Shown piece after piece: positions 22,877 through 34,224 of a stretch of DNA of 64,000 nt. Below the pieces are notes generated by a model, which saw only the letters and a list, made by a program, of their open reading frames with translations, was not told where the DNA came from and made no database searches. The first letter of the stretch is position 1; each line of letters begins with the position of its first letter. The position numbers and the translations under genes are program-made. The stretch spans positions 19,568,243 to 19,632,242 of the forward strand of contig OX419761.1 in assembly GCA_948567375.1 (NCBI GenBank), given 5' to 3'. Origin of the DNA: Lunularia cruciata. Lineage: Eukaryota; Streptophyta; Marchantiopsida; Lunulariales; Lunulariaceae.

Positions 22877-23122
22877 CAGATCCGTGTTTCTAGTGTTTTG
22901 ATCGAGTTCCCTTCCGGCCTTTCACCACCGTTCTTCGAGCCTGGTGACAGCTTCTTGTAGGCCGCTATCAACAGATTTATGTCCTTTATGAGCCCAAACA
23001 GGCCCTCTGACTTCAACTGCTCCTGTTTACAGTGTTTCCAAAGGGCACGAAGACGCTCGGTCCAAGGCGCGGAGGTGGTTCCTGAAGGTTGGCGCCGAGG
23101 TGGTTCCTGAGAGTGAGCGAAA

Positions 23123-23897
<775 letters not shown>

Positions 23898-26279
23898 ACT
23901 TCTCTCTTAGAAGTCAATCAGCTAGATGGCAGGTCAGGTCGTGCAATATCAGGCTTATGAGTAGGTATTCCACTGCTCGCTTCACTTCTTTTTACTCCAC
24001 TGCTCGCTTCACTTCTGTTTGCACAGAAGTAAGATTTTACGATCGTCTGCAAAGAATTGTGATTCTTGTAGATATGTCGTTACTATCAACGCGGTACACA
24101 TAGGATCCACTTGAAAGTATATCTGCAGAATAAGATGCATTGCGAATGGGCATTACTTGAATGGAAATTGGGTACTCTTAACTCAAATCTTTTTCTCTCC
24201 TCCAATCGATGTCCAGCCTGTTTATCTTTCTAGGTACAGTTTATGATCTCTATACACAGCGTTTGTAATCCGGCTCGTTCGACTGTTGACGCACACTAAA
24301 GGATTTGATACTTGAATACGGAAGTGGCGAAGGCTCATCAATGACTCATTTTTATCGCTGCCACCACCATCTCTCATTAGCAACAACCGTATTGATTGTA
24401 ACGACTTTGAGAAGTAACCCATGGTACGCAGGAACTACTCAGCTTGCTAGACGATAGCAGCAAAAGTCTAGACGCAAGTTTAGGGCAAATAAAACGCATA
24501 ATCTGCGATTCACCACGGGTTCACTAGGGCGATGCTTTACCCGTTGACGTTGGCCACTGAGTTATGGCGGATTCCTACCTTTTGTTGCTGAAAAGCATGT
24601 CCAGTGTAGCGAATGGATCTGGAAGGTCTTAGATGTCCCTCTGTAAAGACCATCAGGATGGTTCGCAGAGCATTCAAGGTGACAGTTGATTTCCTTGTTG
24701 GTTTAATAGTACATGTGAAGTTAAATTAATCTTCAATTCCGATTTCATTTGTAGAGTACGGAAGAGTTCTATCAGCAGGTGTATCTGGATTCAATTACTT
24801 TAGAGTGAGTTTTGGACACATCTTCACGTACTCCTAACCATTCTCTTCACCTACATCTCTTTTTGTTAGTCCTGTCTGGAGTGGGAAATTTACGGCAGTT
24901 GTTTTACATAGAGTTTGAGTTATCAATGAGAATTGTCCGGAAGTCTAGTTTCTAGTTGGAGGAATGGTTTAGTTCGCGAAGAACGATGAACAGTGATGTG
25001 GAAAGCCGAGACTTTGATTTGAGTCTGTGGGGAGCCCACCCAACAGAGGATCACTAATCAGTCGAGCATCTGACTCAGTAATGTGGATGAAACCCACTCA
25101 TGGGCATATTATGCAGGGATACTTCAGAGCATGTGTGGTCGTTGAAACAAATCAAGCTACTCAAATCAGAAACTGCAGTTATTCTAGTCGACTGGAAGAG
25201 CACATTAATCTTCCGTTCAGACTCTTGTAAGTAAGCAGCAAAGACCGAAACACAGCTCTTCACCCACCTTAGATCGGCCAAAGATGCAACAAGCCAGCCA
25301 GGTCGAGAAAGTAAGCTGGTACTGCAGAGATCAGGTTTGTACTGTGGATTTGCTTAGAGACGCACACCCGCTGAAGGTCTAATGTTTAAATTTGAAATAG
25401 ATTATCAGGTTTTTGCAGTTCGTCGCTGGAACATTGAGTGTAATGTAGAACTTTCATCTTTCTTGGAAGCCCTAAGTTATCAAATATGTTGTTTCTTATA
25501 GTGGAGAGCTGTGATACTGTTAGACCAAACCTGCGCAATTAGATGGTGGCTGGCGTAGAACTTGAGATATATACTAAAGAGCACATCCTGTTGTCATGAT
25601 CATGTCGTATACAGATAGGCCAGTAACCATGCAAAGTTTTTGAGTTTGAGAAGTTACGAAGGGCAATTGATGGTAATTCGTATGTTTTATGCATAAGTGG
25701 CAAGATCTGCCTTGCGAGAAATTTGACTTCAGGGGTCTTCCCAGATCTTGGAGTCCTGTGAAGCTACGGGCAAGTAAACTGTCCATGTACGTAGATGGTC
25801 AAAATGTTGTGCTGATCTACCGAATCACTACCAATGACGGCAAAATTCTCTTCAGGTATTTCTGTACACATGAATGTTAATCACATGAATGACCTATGTA
25901 ACGGTATGATGTCTAGCAGACATCAGTAGCAGGACCCTTACTGACATGCGTCTAGATTATCTGCAATCCAGAAAGAATATATAGAAGGCTTGGTAGAAAT
26001 TGGAAAGCTTGTTTCTGCGAACAAAAGTTTACATTGCCCGGCAAATTCTAAAGACTCCCATCCCCTAATGATCCTCAGCTGGCGGGTTACATTTGAGTAC
26101 GGACATGATATCAAAGATCTGCATGATGCCGAGGGACATTGCTTGGTCTCTGTTTGGTGCTTGTTTAAACAATCATTGCAATAAACCAAAAGCAAACAGG
26201 GTAAAATGATAACGTCCGAGGGATTGAAGCAGCACTTCTGGCATACCTTTGGCCGGCACTGACCTATTCTCTTAGCCCA
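23898..26279. other. uL14 3' flank and intergenic stretch
   Basis: It begins with the uL14 3' untranslated region, which includes two adjacent ~27-base units containing CACTGCTCGCTTCACTTCT (23966-24020). The rest has only short frames on both strands and no domain I recognise. Base composition is balanced and unlike the retrotransposon blocks, suggesting older single-copy sequence. Confidence 0.4.
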
Positions 26280-27340
26280 TTGCCTCCTCAGGGAATGATT
26301 CCGACCGCTGAACTTCTTCCTTCTTTATTCCCAGCATGTTCAACTCAGCCTCCGAATTCTTCTCAATCTACACTTGGCCATCTCCTGGCGTACAGTCTCA
26401 TATTTCCCCTCCAGATTCTTGTGCGCCAAAGTGACAGTCCACACGTGTGTTTCAAAGATTCATTTGCGGACGTCAAGTTGGCCCCCCTGAGGCAAAGTCG
26501 ATTTCGGCCCTAGCTTTCTCCGCCTCTGTGTACGCCAAGTGCTACCGCTGAAACGGAACGAACTCTTCAATACCCTCATCTTCCATCATCCTCGCAGCTG
26601 TTCGGAAGTTTTTGACTTCGTCATACGAAGGCCGGAAGTCGTACTCTGCACTGAAACGCAAAAACGTAGAGCCCGTCTTCAGCACGTTGCTTATGCAGTT
26701 GAGAAAGTGATTGTGTCGTCTTTGATTCAGCTGCTTGGTATCGACGAAAGTTCGAGCTCTCTTTACAACTACTCTCAGCCCTTCCGGAAATTCAAAACCA
26801 GGATGTTAAAGGGGCGGAGGTTGTTGATCTTGCTTTTGCGGCTGGGTCCGTGCTATCTTCCTAGCTGGCTTTGGAAAATTATTGCGCCCTCGAATTCGCG
26901 CTGAACCGGTTTCGAATTCTGCGGTGGAGGAGCATACAATATTTCCTTCACATCCACAGGAATATCATGCACTTCCTCACCTTGAAAATTCTCGACGGTA
27001 ATCGAGACATTCACCCAGTCAGAGCTAGGATAATCTGGAGATCCTGGGTCCCTTGGCCGCGGTGGTGCTCCGATTGTTCCTCGCAGCTTCTTCACCTTCG
27101 GGACCTTTGTGGTTAAACCTACGCCACGCTTCTCGTTGAACTTTTTGAATTTCCCGCCTACACCTCCGTGATGACTGCCCTTTGGTCCTGACTTCGAAAT
27201 GTCTAAAAATGGGGCTTAGCCCCATGTTACCTTTTTTGTCTCTCCCTTGTACGGGCTCGATGGGGTCCTTCCATCCTTCGTTTTTCCTACGCGGTCGCCT
27301 TTTCTCTCTTAAGAAGTTCCTCAGCCATAATACACTCAAT
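26280..27340 (-). pseudogene. Broken minus-strand gene of unknown function with a coiled-coil end
   Basis: Read on the minus strand, three coherent blocks in different frames follow each other. The first (about 27180-26853) has KFKKFNEKRGVGLTTKVPKV, DWVNVSITVENFQGEEV and VDVKEILYAPPPQN. The second (about 26800-26545) has RTFVDTKQLNQRRHNHFLNC and RFSAEYDFRPSYDEV. The third (about 26430-26330) has LAHKNLEGKYETVRQEMAKC, likely coiled coil. Frame changes without clear splice sites suggest a degraded gene or retrocopy, though small introns cannot be excluded. I do not recognise the family. Its 5' end overlaps the segment repeated at 28689-28795. Confidence 0.4.
27213..27305. repeat. Duplicated ~100 bp segment, copy 1
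   Basis: GTCTCTCCCTTGTACGG...TACGCGGTCGC recurs with substitutions and small indels at 28689-28795, same orientation. On the minus strand both copies stay open in one frame (RPRR, GWK, VQGR shared), so it could be a conserved 5' exon, but a structured RNA or old repeat is equally possible. Confidence 0.55.
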
Positions 27341-28688
27341 GGTTATTTTGGATGTGCAGCGTGACAGGTTGATGCGTGTGCGGCGTGATATACAGGGGAA
27401 TGGAGAGCCAAGACGAACTGCGGTGAATTGAAGGGTAAGACTTTCGGCATTTCGGAATTGTTCCCGTCGACGATGGATCCGAGCAAACAAAACTGAAACT
27501 CGAATACAATATTCTACAATTTAAAACAGAAATTGAAGAATTACCGAAGAGATCCTACCAGACGCTGTCTTGGTATGTCCTCTCATGGACCGACATAGAC
27601 AATCCTCTCTCAAAGTCTATACCTCTAGATGAAGGAAATAACTTTCTATGGAAAATTAGGAGACCGTCTTGTCTTATCTCATGAGACTGAAATCGATCTT
27701 TCCTTTCCAATACACACGGGAGAAAAGCAACACGCTCGGACCGCCTACACCAGCGCCTCGAATTCAAAGGCGCGCGCGAAGAATCTCGGGCAGATTCGAA
27801 ATCTTACCCACCGCTCGACGTCCTGATCAAATGCTGCATCTGCCCGCAGCAATGAAAGCTTGAAGGAACAAAGATGCGCTTCAGAACATCTGCCCCACTG
27901 ACTTTTGAGGCGGAGAACCAAAATCTGCTGTAGATTTTGCTTGCATGGTTTCCTACAACGACTTATCAGGTGTCAAGCTCCTGACGGCAGGTCCGTACGG
28001 TCCCGTTCGGAATCCTTCGACAAGTCAAAATAACGTAGTCATACCACCCACAAGTCCTAATCAGTCTACAACATGCAGCCATTGAACTCAAGAAATCACA
28101 ACCTCCTTGGGCCCTTTCCTTTTCCTGCTGCTGGGTGAAAGGCATGTGCCCTAAAAGTGAATCGCATCGTACAATTCGCGCCACTGTAGCTCTGGCAGTG
28201 TTACTTTGCGTAAACAAGAATTCCACGTACTGATGGCAGTGAATGGATCCATCCGAACAACTCATGCGATTCTATGGTTGCGAATTGACCTGCCGACTGA
28301 TTAAGGTAGGTCCATGCAGATTAGATTTCAATATCTCCGCTGAATTTCCTGTGCAATACTCCGAAGGTAAATGGGAATGGCTCGTGCACACAGCAATTCC
28401 CGATTCTGTCCTCGCGAGGTTGTGTTTCGCGAAGTTCGTCACAACCGATTGGACAGAAGGCCTAATTTTGCATGTTAAGCGGCTGTATCCTCTGGCAGCC
28501 AATCGGCTGTGATGAGGACACTGCCTCGCGAGGATATATGTGACATCCGCGGGCAAAGATGTGCGGGTGGGCACATTCTGGATTCTACCTGGTGTCTGTG
28601 AGCACCATAAATGATTTTGGCGGCTCGACTCCACGTGAATGTCTTTTATGCGAGTAAATGACAAATTACGAACACTCATTGATAGCAA
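27306..28688. other. Intergenic stretch
   Basis: Several overlapping frames of 60-150 codons exist on both strands, but none shows a known domain or clear codon bias. It is GC-richer than the AT-rich DNA beyond 28850, so it may include the promoter side of the broken minus-strand gene. Confidence 0.35.
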
Positions 28689-28795
28689 GGGGTCTAGCAC
28701 CATTTTACCTGGCCCCATTTTGCCTCTCCCTTGTACGGCTTGGCTTGAGGGTGTCTTCCATCCTTCTTCATGTGTTCTACGCGGTCGCTTTCTTG
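28689..28795. repeat. Duplicated ~100 bp segment, copy 2
   Basis: Diverged copy of 27213-27305 in the same orientation, about 1.5 kb away; the most conserved words are CTCTCCCTTGTACGG and TACGCGGTCGC. Confidence 0.55.
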
Positions 28796-28849
28796 TTTTT
28801 CAGAGCAAGGAAATCTTTGGGTGTAGCGGTATAGTAATTAGAATATGAT

Positions 28850-29920
28850 CACGTGAACTATACTGTATAGAGCGGAAAGGGGACAACGGAAGTTTTCTTA
28901 TCACACCTATCTATTTTATACTTTTAAGTGCTTATATTAGAGAGGTCTAAATTCACCTTCAAATAAAAAAGGTAGCAGCAAAAGCCTTTCAAGAGCCGAA
29001 ACCCTAGATCCTTATTGTAAATTAATATATTTCCAATTTTTTTTCAGAGATAATGTGTATATAATATGTACATAAATATAATAGTGTCTTTAGTAAGTTT
29101 AGATTTAAATTAAATTATTGACAATTAAGTAGATTATTTTTAATCACTGAACTCAAATCCACACCTAAAAAAATCTGTCTTATCTATTCTATTGATTCCA
29201 ACCAAAGGTAATTGCATTCAAATCTATCTTTGAAATGGATTTTTAATATCTTATCAATTCAAAACTATTAGAAGATAAGAAAAACCAATGTAATTTAAGC
29301 ATAATATGGGATAATGTAATATCAAGATCTGCTAATAAAAAATATGATTATATTTAATTTTTGATCTATTTATAAAAATGAGAAGTTCATGGATTGACCT
29401 TGTAATGGACTTTATGGTCTCCATAAAAATCCTATGTAAGGAGTAGAGAATCTATAATTTAACTCATAGTAATATATCAATAGAATTTATCTAGATTATT
29501 ATGATATATTGCAAATCTTTGTATTTGTTTGTCATGCAAGTTAATATATTGTTATAACTTCCTTACATATATTCTGACATACATATAGCACTGTTTGAAA
29601 AAATATGGATTACTATAGATCACACTTATTGTTAGTTAGCATTTTCATGATTGAATAAGGGAATATTTTTTCATTTGAAATAAATTGAATATTATAGTTA
29701 AAGACTCAATAATAGTTTTTTTATATTTGTATGCACATTTTACTAACCTTAATGCTTTGTTTGAGTGAGGTGCTCTGATTTCAAAGCGTTGGTCTTATGG
29801 TGTGCTCTCGATTGTGAGATTGGAGTGATGACTTGTCTGACTATCTATGTTTCTCTCCGATGAGGCAAGAAGTGATGGCATGCAGACCATGAGAGTGCAT
29901 GTTATGATGACAAGTTACAA
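28850..29920. other. AT-rich non-coding stretch
   Basis: No frame of useful length and no recognisable repeat; strongly AT-rich to about 29750. Confidence 0.5.
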
Positions 29921-29923
29921 ATT

Positions 29924-30187
29924 GCCCTTTCCTCTAGTGTAGTTGTCATAGTCAAAGTTACATTAGTCGGTGACAATCAATTGGTGGTGTTGGTACTTGG
30001 AGGTGTTGGCACTTGATGGGGTACTTGTGGTGGTTACTATTATGGTTACTGGTTGCAGTTTCTGATTACTTTGTCATGACGGAGTTCTTTGGGGAACCAC
30101 CGTAACCACCGCAAGTGCCAACACCACCAATTGAACATCATCGACTAATGTAACTCTAACTATAACAACTACACTAGGAGAAAGGGC
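29924..30187. repeat. Imperfect inverted repeat with ~77 bp arms
   Basis: The left arm (29924-30000) contains CTAGTGTAGTTGTCATAG and CAATTGGTGGTGTTGG. The right arm (30111-30187) is its reverse complement with scattered mismatches. About 110 bases separate them. It lies just upstream of the A2 gag start and could be a foldback element or a hairpin in the element leader. Confidence 0.7.
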
Positions 30188-30269
30188 GATCTATAACCTA
30201 CCATCACAACACAATGGGGCAGATTTTCTAAAGCTCATCTTTGTTCCTTCTTGTTTCTAAAGGTCCATT

Positions 30270-31060
30270 ATGAGTTCTAGCTCTAGTAACGTTTGTGATC
30301 TCTTGGAGATGGTGCTACTACGGGTGAAGGTACTACTACAAGAGGTAGTTAGTATTGGGGTTTAACCCCATGGTGGAGTTCTTCTAGTGTTTGAGGTAGA
30401 ACTACAAAGGAGTGAGGACTGACAAGTTGAGGAGCTTGCAAGAGTTCCAATGGAATGTTGGAGAGAGCTTACACGAGACATGCAGTTGCATGAGACTGTT
30501 GATCAATTTTACTCAAGGAGTATCTAAGGCCCGAGCATTCCAATTTTGGTATGGGGTATTGGAAAATGAGTTACAACGTAGAGTCCGTGATGCTATGTTG
30601 TTACAAGCTACTTTGCCTACTTTGGCAATGGTCTTTGGTTTGGCTGAGCGGATTGAGCTCAACATGGTGGAGGAGAGAGTGGCAACACCTGGATTTGGTA
30701 AGGAGGCCTCATCCACAACTATTACTTCTTTTAGAGTGCAGCAGAGTGCACCATGCCATGTTGGTTCCCAAGGATAAGGTGGAAAGCCTAGATCCTATGG
30801 AGCGAGTGGAAGGCCTAGTGTAGCTAGACCCTTACCTTCATTTTTGAGTCAACAATAGCCAATGAGTGGTGGTGTTGCTTGTAGGACTTGTAGTAGACCT
30901 TACCACAGGAGGGAGTGCACTCAAGGCAATGGACTTGATACCTCTGGTGCATCACAACCAGCACAGAGATAGTGTGAGCATTACTACAGATTTGGTCACA
31001 CTAGTGACTGATGCTTTGACCTACACCTAGAGTTACAAAGTGGTAGGCTGCTATGGCAGG
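30270..31060 (+). pseudogene. Gag of element A2 (broken)
   Basis: A start at 30270 gives MSSSSSNVCDLLEMVLLRVK. The main open frame 30412-30777 matches a gypsy Gag capsid-like region (LRSLQEFQWNVGESL, RAFQFWYGVLENELQRRVRD). Downstream at about 30880-31015 are two nucleocapsid knuckle-like motifs: a C-x2-C-x4-H-x4-C pattern (CRTC...HRREC) and a damaged second one (CEHYYRFGHTSD). Stops and frame shifts interrupt it. Gag would form the virus-like particle and package RNA. Confidence 0.7.
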
Positions 31061-31859
31061 TGGTAGAGGAGCTCCAGGTAATGGAGGACAAGGTGGTAGA
31101 GGTGGTGGTAGAAGATCCACACTTGGTAGGGGTGTAGTACCTACTTTTACTTTTGATACAACCTTGGCTACTTGGATTGAGCAATTAGAGCAAAGATTGG
31201 CTAGCATGGCCATAGCTTAGAGGAGATCAGATCCGAGTGCTAAGGCTTCCACCTCATATGATGGTGATAGAGATGTCTTAGATTTCATGTGCGGAGCAAT
31301 ACAGGTAGATGCCTTTCTCGTAATGACTAGGAGTGCAGTACGTGCTCCAAAGCTTAGAGCAACATCAGTAGAGTTGGATCCACATAAAGGAGAGGTTGGT
31401 AGATAGGTTAGACTTCCTTAGTCTTTTACACTCTTTGAGGCATTATAGATGACATCTATGGCTCCTAGACGTCCTAGTGCAAGTATGGTAGGTGGTGATG
31501 AGGTGCATGATGGACTACCTACTAGTCAACCACTTACTACTACACAGATTGAGTCTTGCGTGATGTTAGGGGCGGGTCAAATGATTATGCACTTTCCATT
31601 ATTCTCAACCAATGACATATTTACATTGGGAGTTGACCTAGCCCTAGTGTTCCGGTTGGCTGCCATGCTTTGTGAGAGTAGGATGATGTGGTTCCTACTA
31701 CTAAAGTAGAGGTGGTTGATAGTGGAGTTGACTTGGTTGAGGAGCATGGGATCCGCTCAATGACCAATGGTTTATGGCAAGCAGCAACGGCTAGATTGGA
31801 GGAGTTACCAACTAGACCGGCCTTTGAGCAAGCATAGTTTACACCAAGAGTTGTCCTAT

Positions 31860-32574
31860 TGGAAACCAAAGGGATTTTTTTTGGTTTGGTGGGACCTTTA
31901 GGGAAGGTCTATACACCACAAAGGGTCTTACTAAACTCTAGTGTGTAGCCTCTATGGTGGGGAAGGATGTAGTTGTCGATCTAGAGATACAAAAGACCAA
32001 TGTAGAGAGATGTCTATTTCATATTCATACATCTTTAGGGGGTGGTTCTACATATTACATCACATGTGGAGAGCTTGTTGTCCAAATTCTGCTTGGTCAT
32101 CTAATTGATAGCTATAGAGCTATCAATCAGATGAGCTCAAGCCATTGTGACACTTGCTGAGTCATATGATGTGTTAGTTCAAGGAGCAGTGCTATACTCC
32201 ATGGGTTTCAATATTGACTATTGGGAGGAGATAGCCTTCTATAGACCAAGTTGGCAGTTAGGTGAGGAGCATGTATGTTATCTACTAGTACAATTTAGTA
32301 GTGGTAGTCTTGGCTCACTATGGTTGAGACCATGGTAACATCAGTTTCAGCTTTCAATGGTTCTATTACTTGGCCTGGTGACTTATTGGAGTGGAACACC
32401 CATGCAGAGGATACTCCAATACCAAAGGAGATCACTTGGATTTGGAGTACAAGTTGGATTGTTCCATCCACCTTGGATGTTCCATTGTGGAGTTCAAAGG
32501 AGGCATTGTAGTAGCATGCAGATCAATTGGTGCAATAGGCTTGGAGTGGAGCCTTTGTACTACTAGGAGACTAG
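31860..32574 (+). pseudogene. Protease-like region of element A2 (broken), cut by element C
   Basis: After a Gag-Pol linker, frames read GLVGPLGKVYTPQRVLLNSS near 31890-31945, where an aspartic protease would have its D-S/T-G box; here Asp and Gly are gone. Later come AESYDVLVQGAVLYSMGF and DYWEEIAFYRPSWQ near 32155-32260. Element A1 begins at the equivalent of 32459, so the end of this block is shared by both copies. Assignment to protease is by position and the box context. Confidence 0.45.
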
Positions 32575-32644
32575 TGTAACAATATGGAGTTTAGTGACGA
32601 AGTTAGTCGGGCTTACGAAGTAGAGAATAAGACAAAATAGCCTA

Positions 32645-32866
32645 GAATATTCTAGAAGCATCTAAGAAGCTTCTTAGGAAACTTCCCAACTAGTTAACTT
32701 GCGCCCTAAGCAGGTAGCTTCTAGAAGGAAGCTTCTAGAAGCTTCTAACTAGCTTAGCTTGCATGCCAAGTAGGCGGCTTCTAGAAGGAAGCTTCTTGAG
32801 AAGCTTCCTAGTTAACTTGGCTTGCACTCCAAGAAAGCGGCTCAAGGAAACTTCTTGAGAAGCTTC
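32645..32866 (+). promoter_or_regulatory. Array of heat-shock elements in the element C LTR
   Basis: Heat-shock factors bind alternating GAA and TTC units spaced by two bases. Perfect runs here are GAATATTCTAGAA (three units, 32645-32657) and GAAGCTTCTAGAAGCTTC (four units, 32728-32745). Two-unit GAAnnTTC or TTCnnGAA sites lie at 32666, 32678, 32719, 32779, 32788, 32800, 32847 and 32859. They end about 20 bases before the TATA box. The 3' LTR has the same array. Heat responsiveness is inferred from the binding-site grammar, as known for the Arabidopsis ONSEN element. Confidence 0.75.
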
Positions 32867-32885
32867 AAGGGTCTTGTATGCTACC

Positions 32886-32893
32886 TATAAATA
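32886..32893 (+). promoter_or_regulatory. TATA box of element C
   Basis: TATAAATA, correctly placed in the LTR about 110 bases before its end and just downstream of the heat-shock-element array. Confidence 0.8.
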
Positions 32894-32998
32894 CCAAGGC
32901 CGAAGCTCATGCTAGGCATTCAGAGTTTTCCCTCATTCAAGTGTCCCAATGTGAGCTTCCATTCTCCTATTTCTCTCCTCGGTTTCGGTCTTTTACAT

Positions 32999-33010
32999 TG
33001 GTATCAGAGC
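32999..33010 (+). promoter_or_regulatory. Primer binding site of element C (initiator tRNA-Met)
   Basis: TGGTATCAGAGC lies two bases after the 5' LTR and is the standard complement of the 3' end of plant initiator tRNA-Met. Confidence 0.95.
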
Positions 33011-33267
33011 AGGAATGGGATGGATGGAATTTATGGACCACCCAATCCACTTCCGCCGAACCATTGGGACTTTCATGTCCAGATATTACCAAAGCATCGT
33101 TTCACACAATTCATCACCTCACGCTTTGGGCAGGATTTTCTACATATGATCACCGTGTCAGAGGAACCCTTGATACTTCCAGTTGTAACTTATGGAGAAC
33201 GGTGGACGTGTTGTATCTACGTGTTAATCAACTAGATAAATTGCAGGTAGTGGAATAGATAATAGCG

Positions 33268-34167
33268 ATGGCGGCAATACCGGATGTTATCCTTGCAATG
33301 CAACAACAAATCGAGCATCTTACTCGATTGTTGGATGAACGAGACCAGCAACGACGAGAACAGATAGACAGAGCGCCAGTTCGAGATGGAGAAGATCGCA
33401 TTCGATTTTCGAAACCCAAGGTGTTTGAAGGCAAGAATCTTCCAGGCACAGTGGAGAATTTTGTGTTTGACTGTGAACGTTACTTTGAAGCCACCAATCT
33501 TCAAGACGAGCAGAAACAAATTCTCTTGGCTTCTAGCCAATTGGATGGAGTGGCAAAACTTTGGTGGCGATTCCGAGTAGAAAGAGCTGAATGACAAATT
33601 GTTACACCAATTTTTACATGGGCAGAATTCAAGGATGCAATACTTGGTCGATTTCAGACTATAAATGCCACCCGAGCTGCACGAGATAAATTGGCGGAGT
33701 TGAGGCAGATTGGCTCAGTGAGAAGCTACATCACACAATTTCAGAATATCATCATGCAAATTCCAGATATCCAAGAAGGTGAAGTTCTGGATCGATTTGT
33801 GCAAGGATTGAAGTCACGAACCAGATTGGAGGTGACCATGCGAGAGCCACAGAATGTAGAACAAGCCATGCAATTGGCTGAGCATTTTGATTCCTTAGTT
33901 GCGACAACTTGGTCTCGACCTCGACCTACACAAAACCCACCAGTACCACGAGTGGAAGAACCGGTACCAATGGAGATTGATGCTATCCAACGAAGACCAC
34001 TTGGCACAGCAGATAGAGAAAGATTACGACAAAATGGAGGTTGTTTTTATTGTCGCCAGTTGGGGCATCGCATTGCCGAATGTCCACTCAAGAATGGACG
34101 ACCTCGACAAGTTGCCCAAGTGGAGGTTGTGGAGCGGAACGATCAGGGAAACGAGGGATCCCAGTAG
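33268..34167 (+). pseudogene. Gag of element C (one internal stop)
   Basis: The frame from ATG 33268 to TAG 34165-34167 is 299 codons long with one TGA (33592-33594). The N-terminal part (QQQIEHLTRLLDERDQQRRE) is a short coiled coil. The capsid-like core includes KPKVFEGKNLPGTVENFVF and AKLWWRFR before the stop and GSVRSYITQFQN after it. A CCHC zinc knuckle ([14 protein letters not shown]) is at 34042-34083. Full length is typical of chromovirus Gag. The TGA truncates Gag to about 108 residues unless it is read through. The last 22 bases hold the frameshift signal that leads to pol. Confidence 0.93.
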
Positions 34168-34224
34168 GAGATTTCGAGCCGCCTACTGGGAGCTTGATTA
34201 GTTCCAATGGGATTGAAGGCTCGA
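34146..34224 (+). promoter_or_regulatory. -1 ribosomal frameshift signal at the gag/pol junction of element C
   Basis: The heptamer GGGAAAC (34146-34152) is in the X-XXY-YYZ register relative to gag. A 6-base spacer follows, then a 10-bp perfect stem (34159-34168 with 34182-34191). The loop segment TCGAGCC (34174-34180) is fully complementary to GGCTCGA at 34218-34224, giving an H-type pseudoknot with loops of 5, 1 and 26 bases. Slipping back one base moves the ribosome into the pol frame 13 bases before the gag stop, and the stop itself lies in stem 1. These are the known components of retroviral -1 frameshift sites; activity here is inferred. Confidence 0.85.

Larger units (their letters stand above)
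32575..32997 (+). repeat. 5' LTR of element C
   Basis: Begins TGTAACAATATGG and ends GTCTTTTACA. It contains many GAAnnTTC palindromes (32645-32866) upstream of TATAAATA at 32886-32893, so transcription should start near 32915-32925. Confidence 0.97.

Noticed and set aside
24001-28600. Several 60-150 codon frames on both strands as real genes
   Set aside because: No motifs, overlapping mirror frames on both strands, and no splice-consistent structure by eye.
34041-34145. Independent start of pol upstream of the slip site in element C
   Set aside because: The first codon at 34041 is TTG, the upstream part overlaps the Gag zinc knuckle out of frame, and the -1 frameshift signal at 34146 explains entry to pol.
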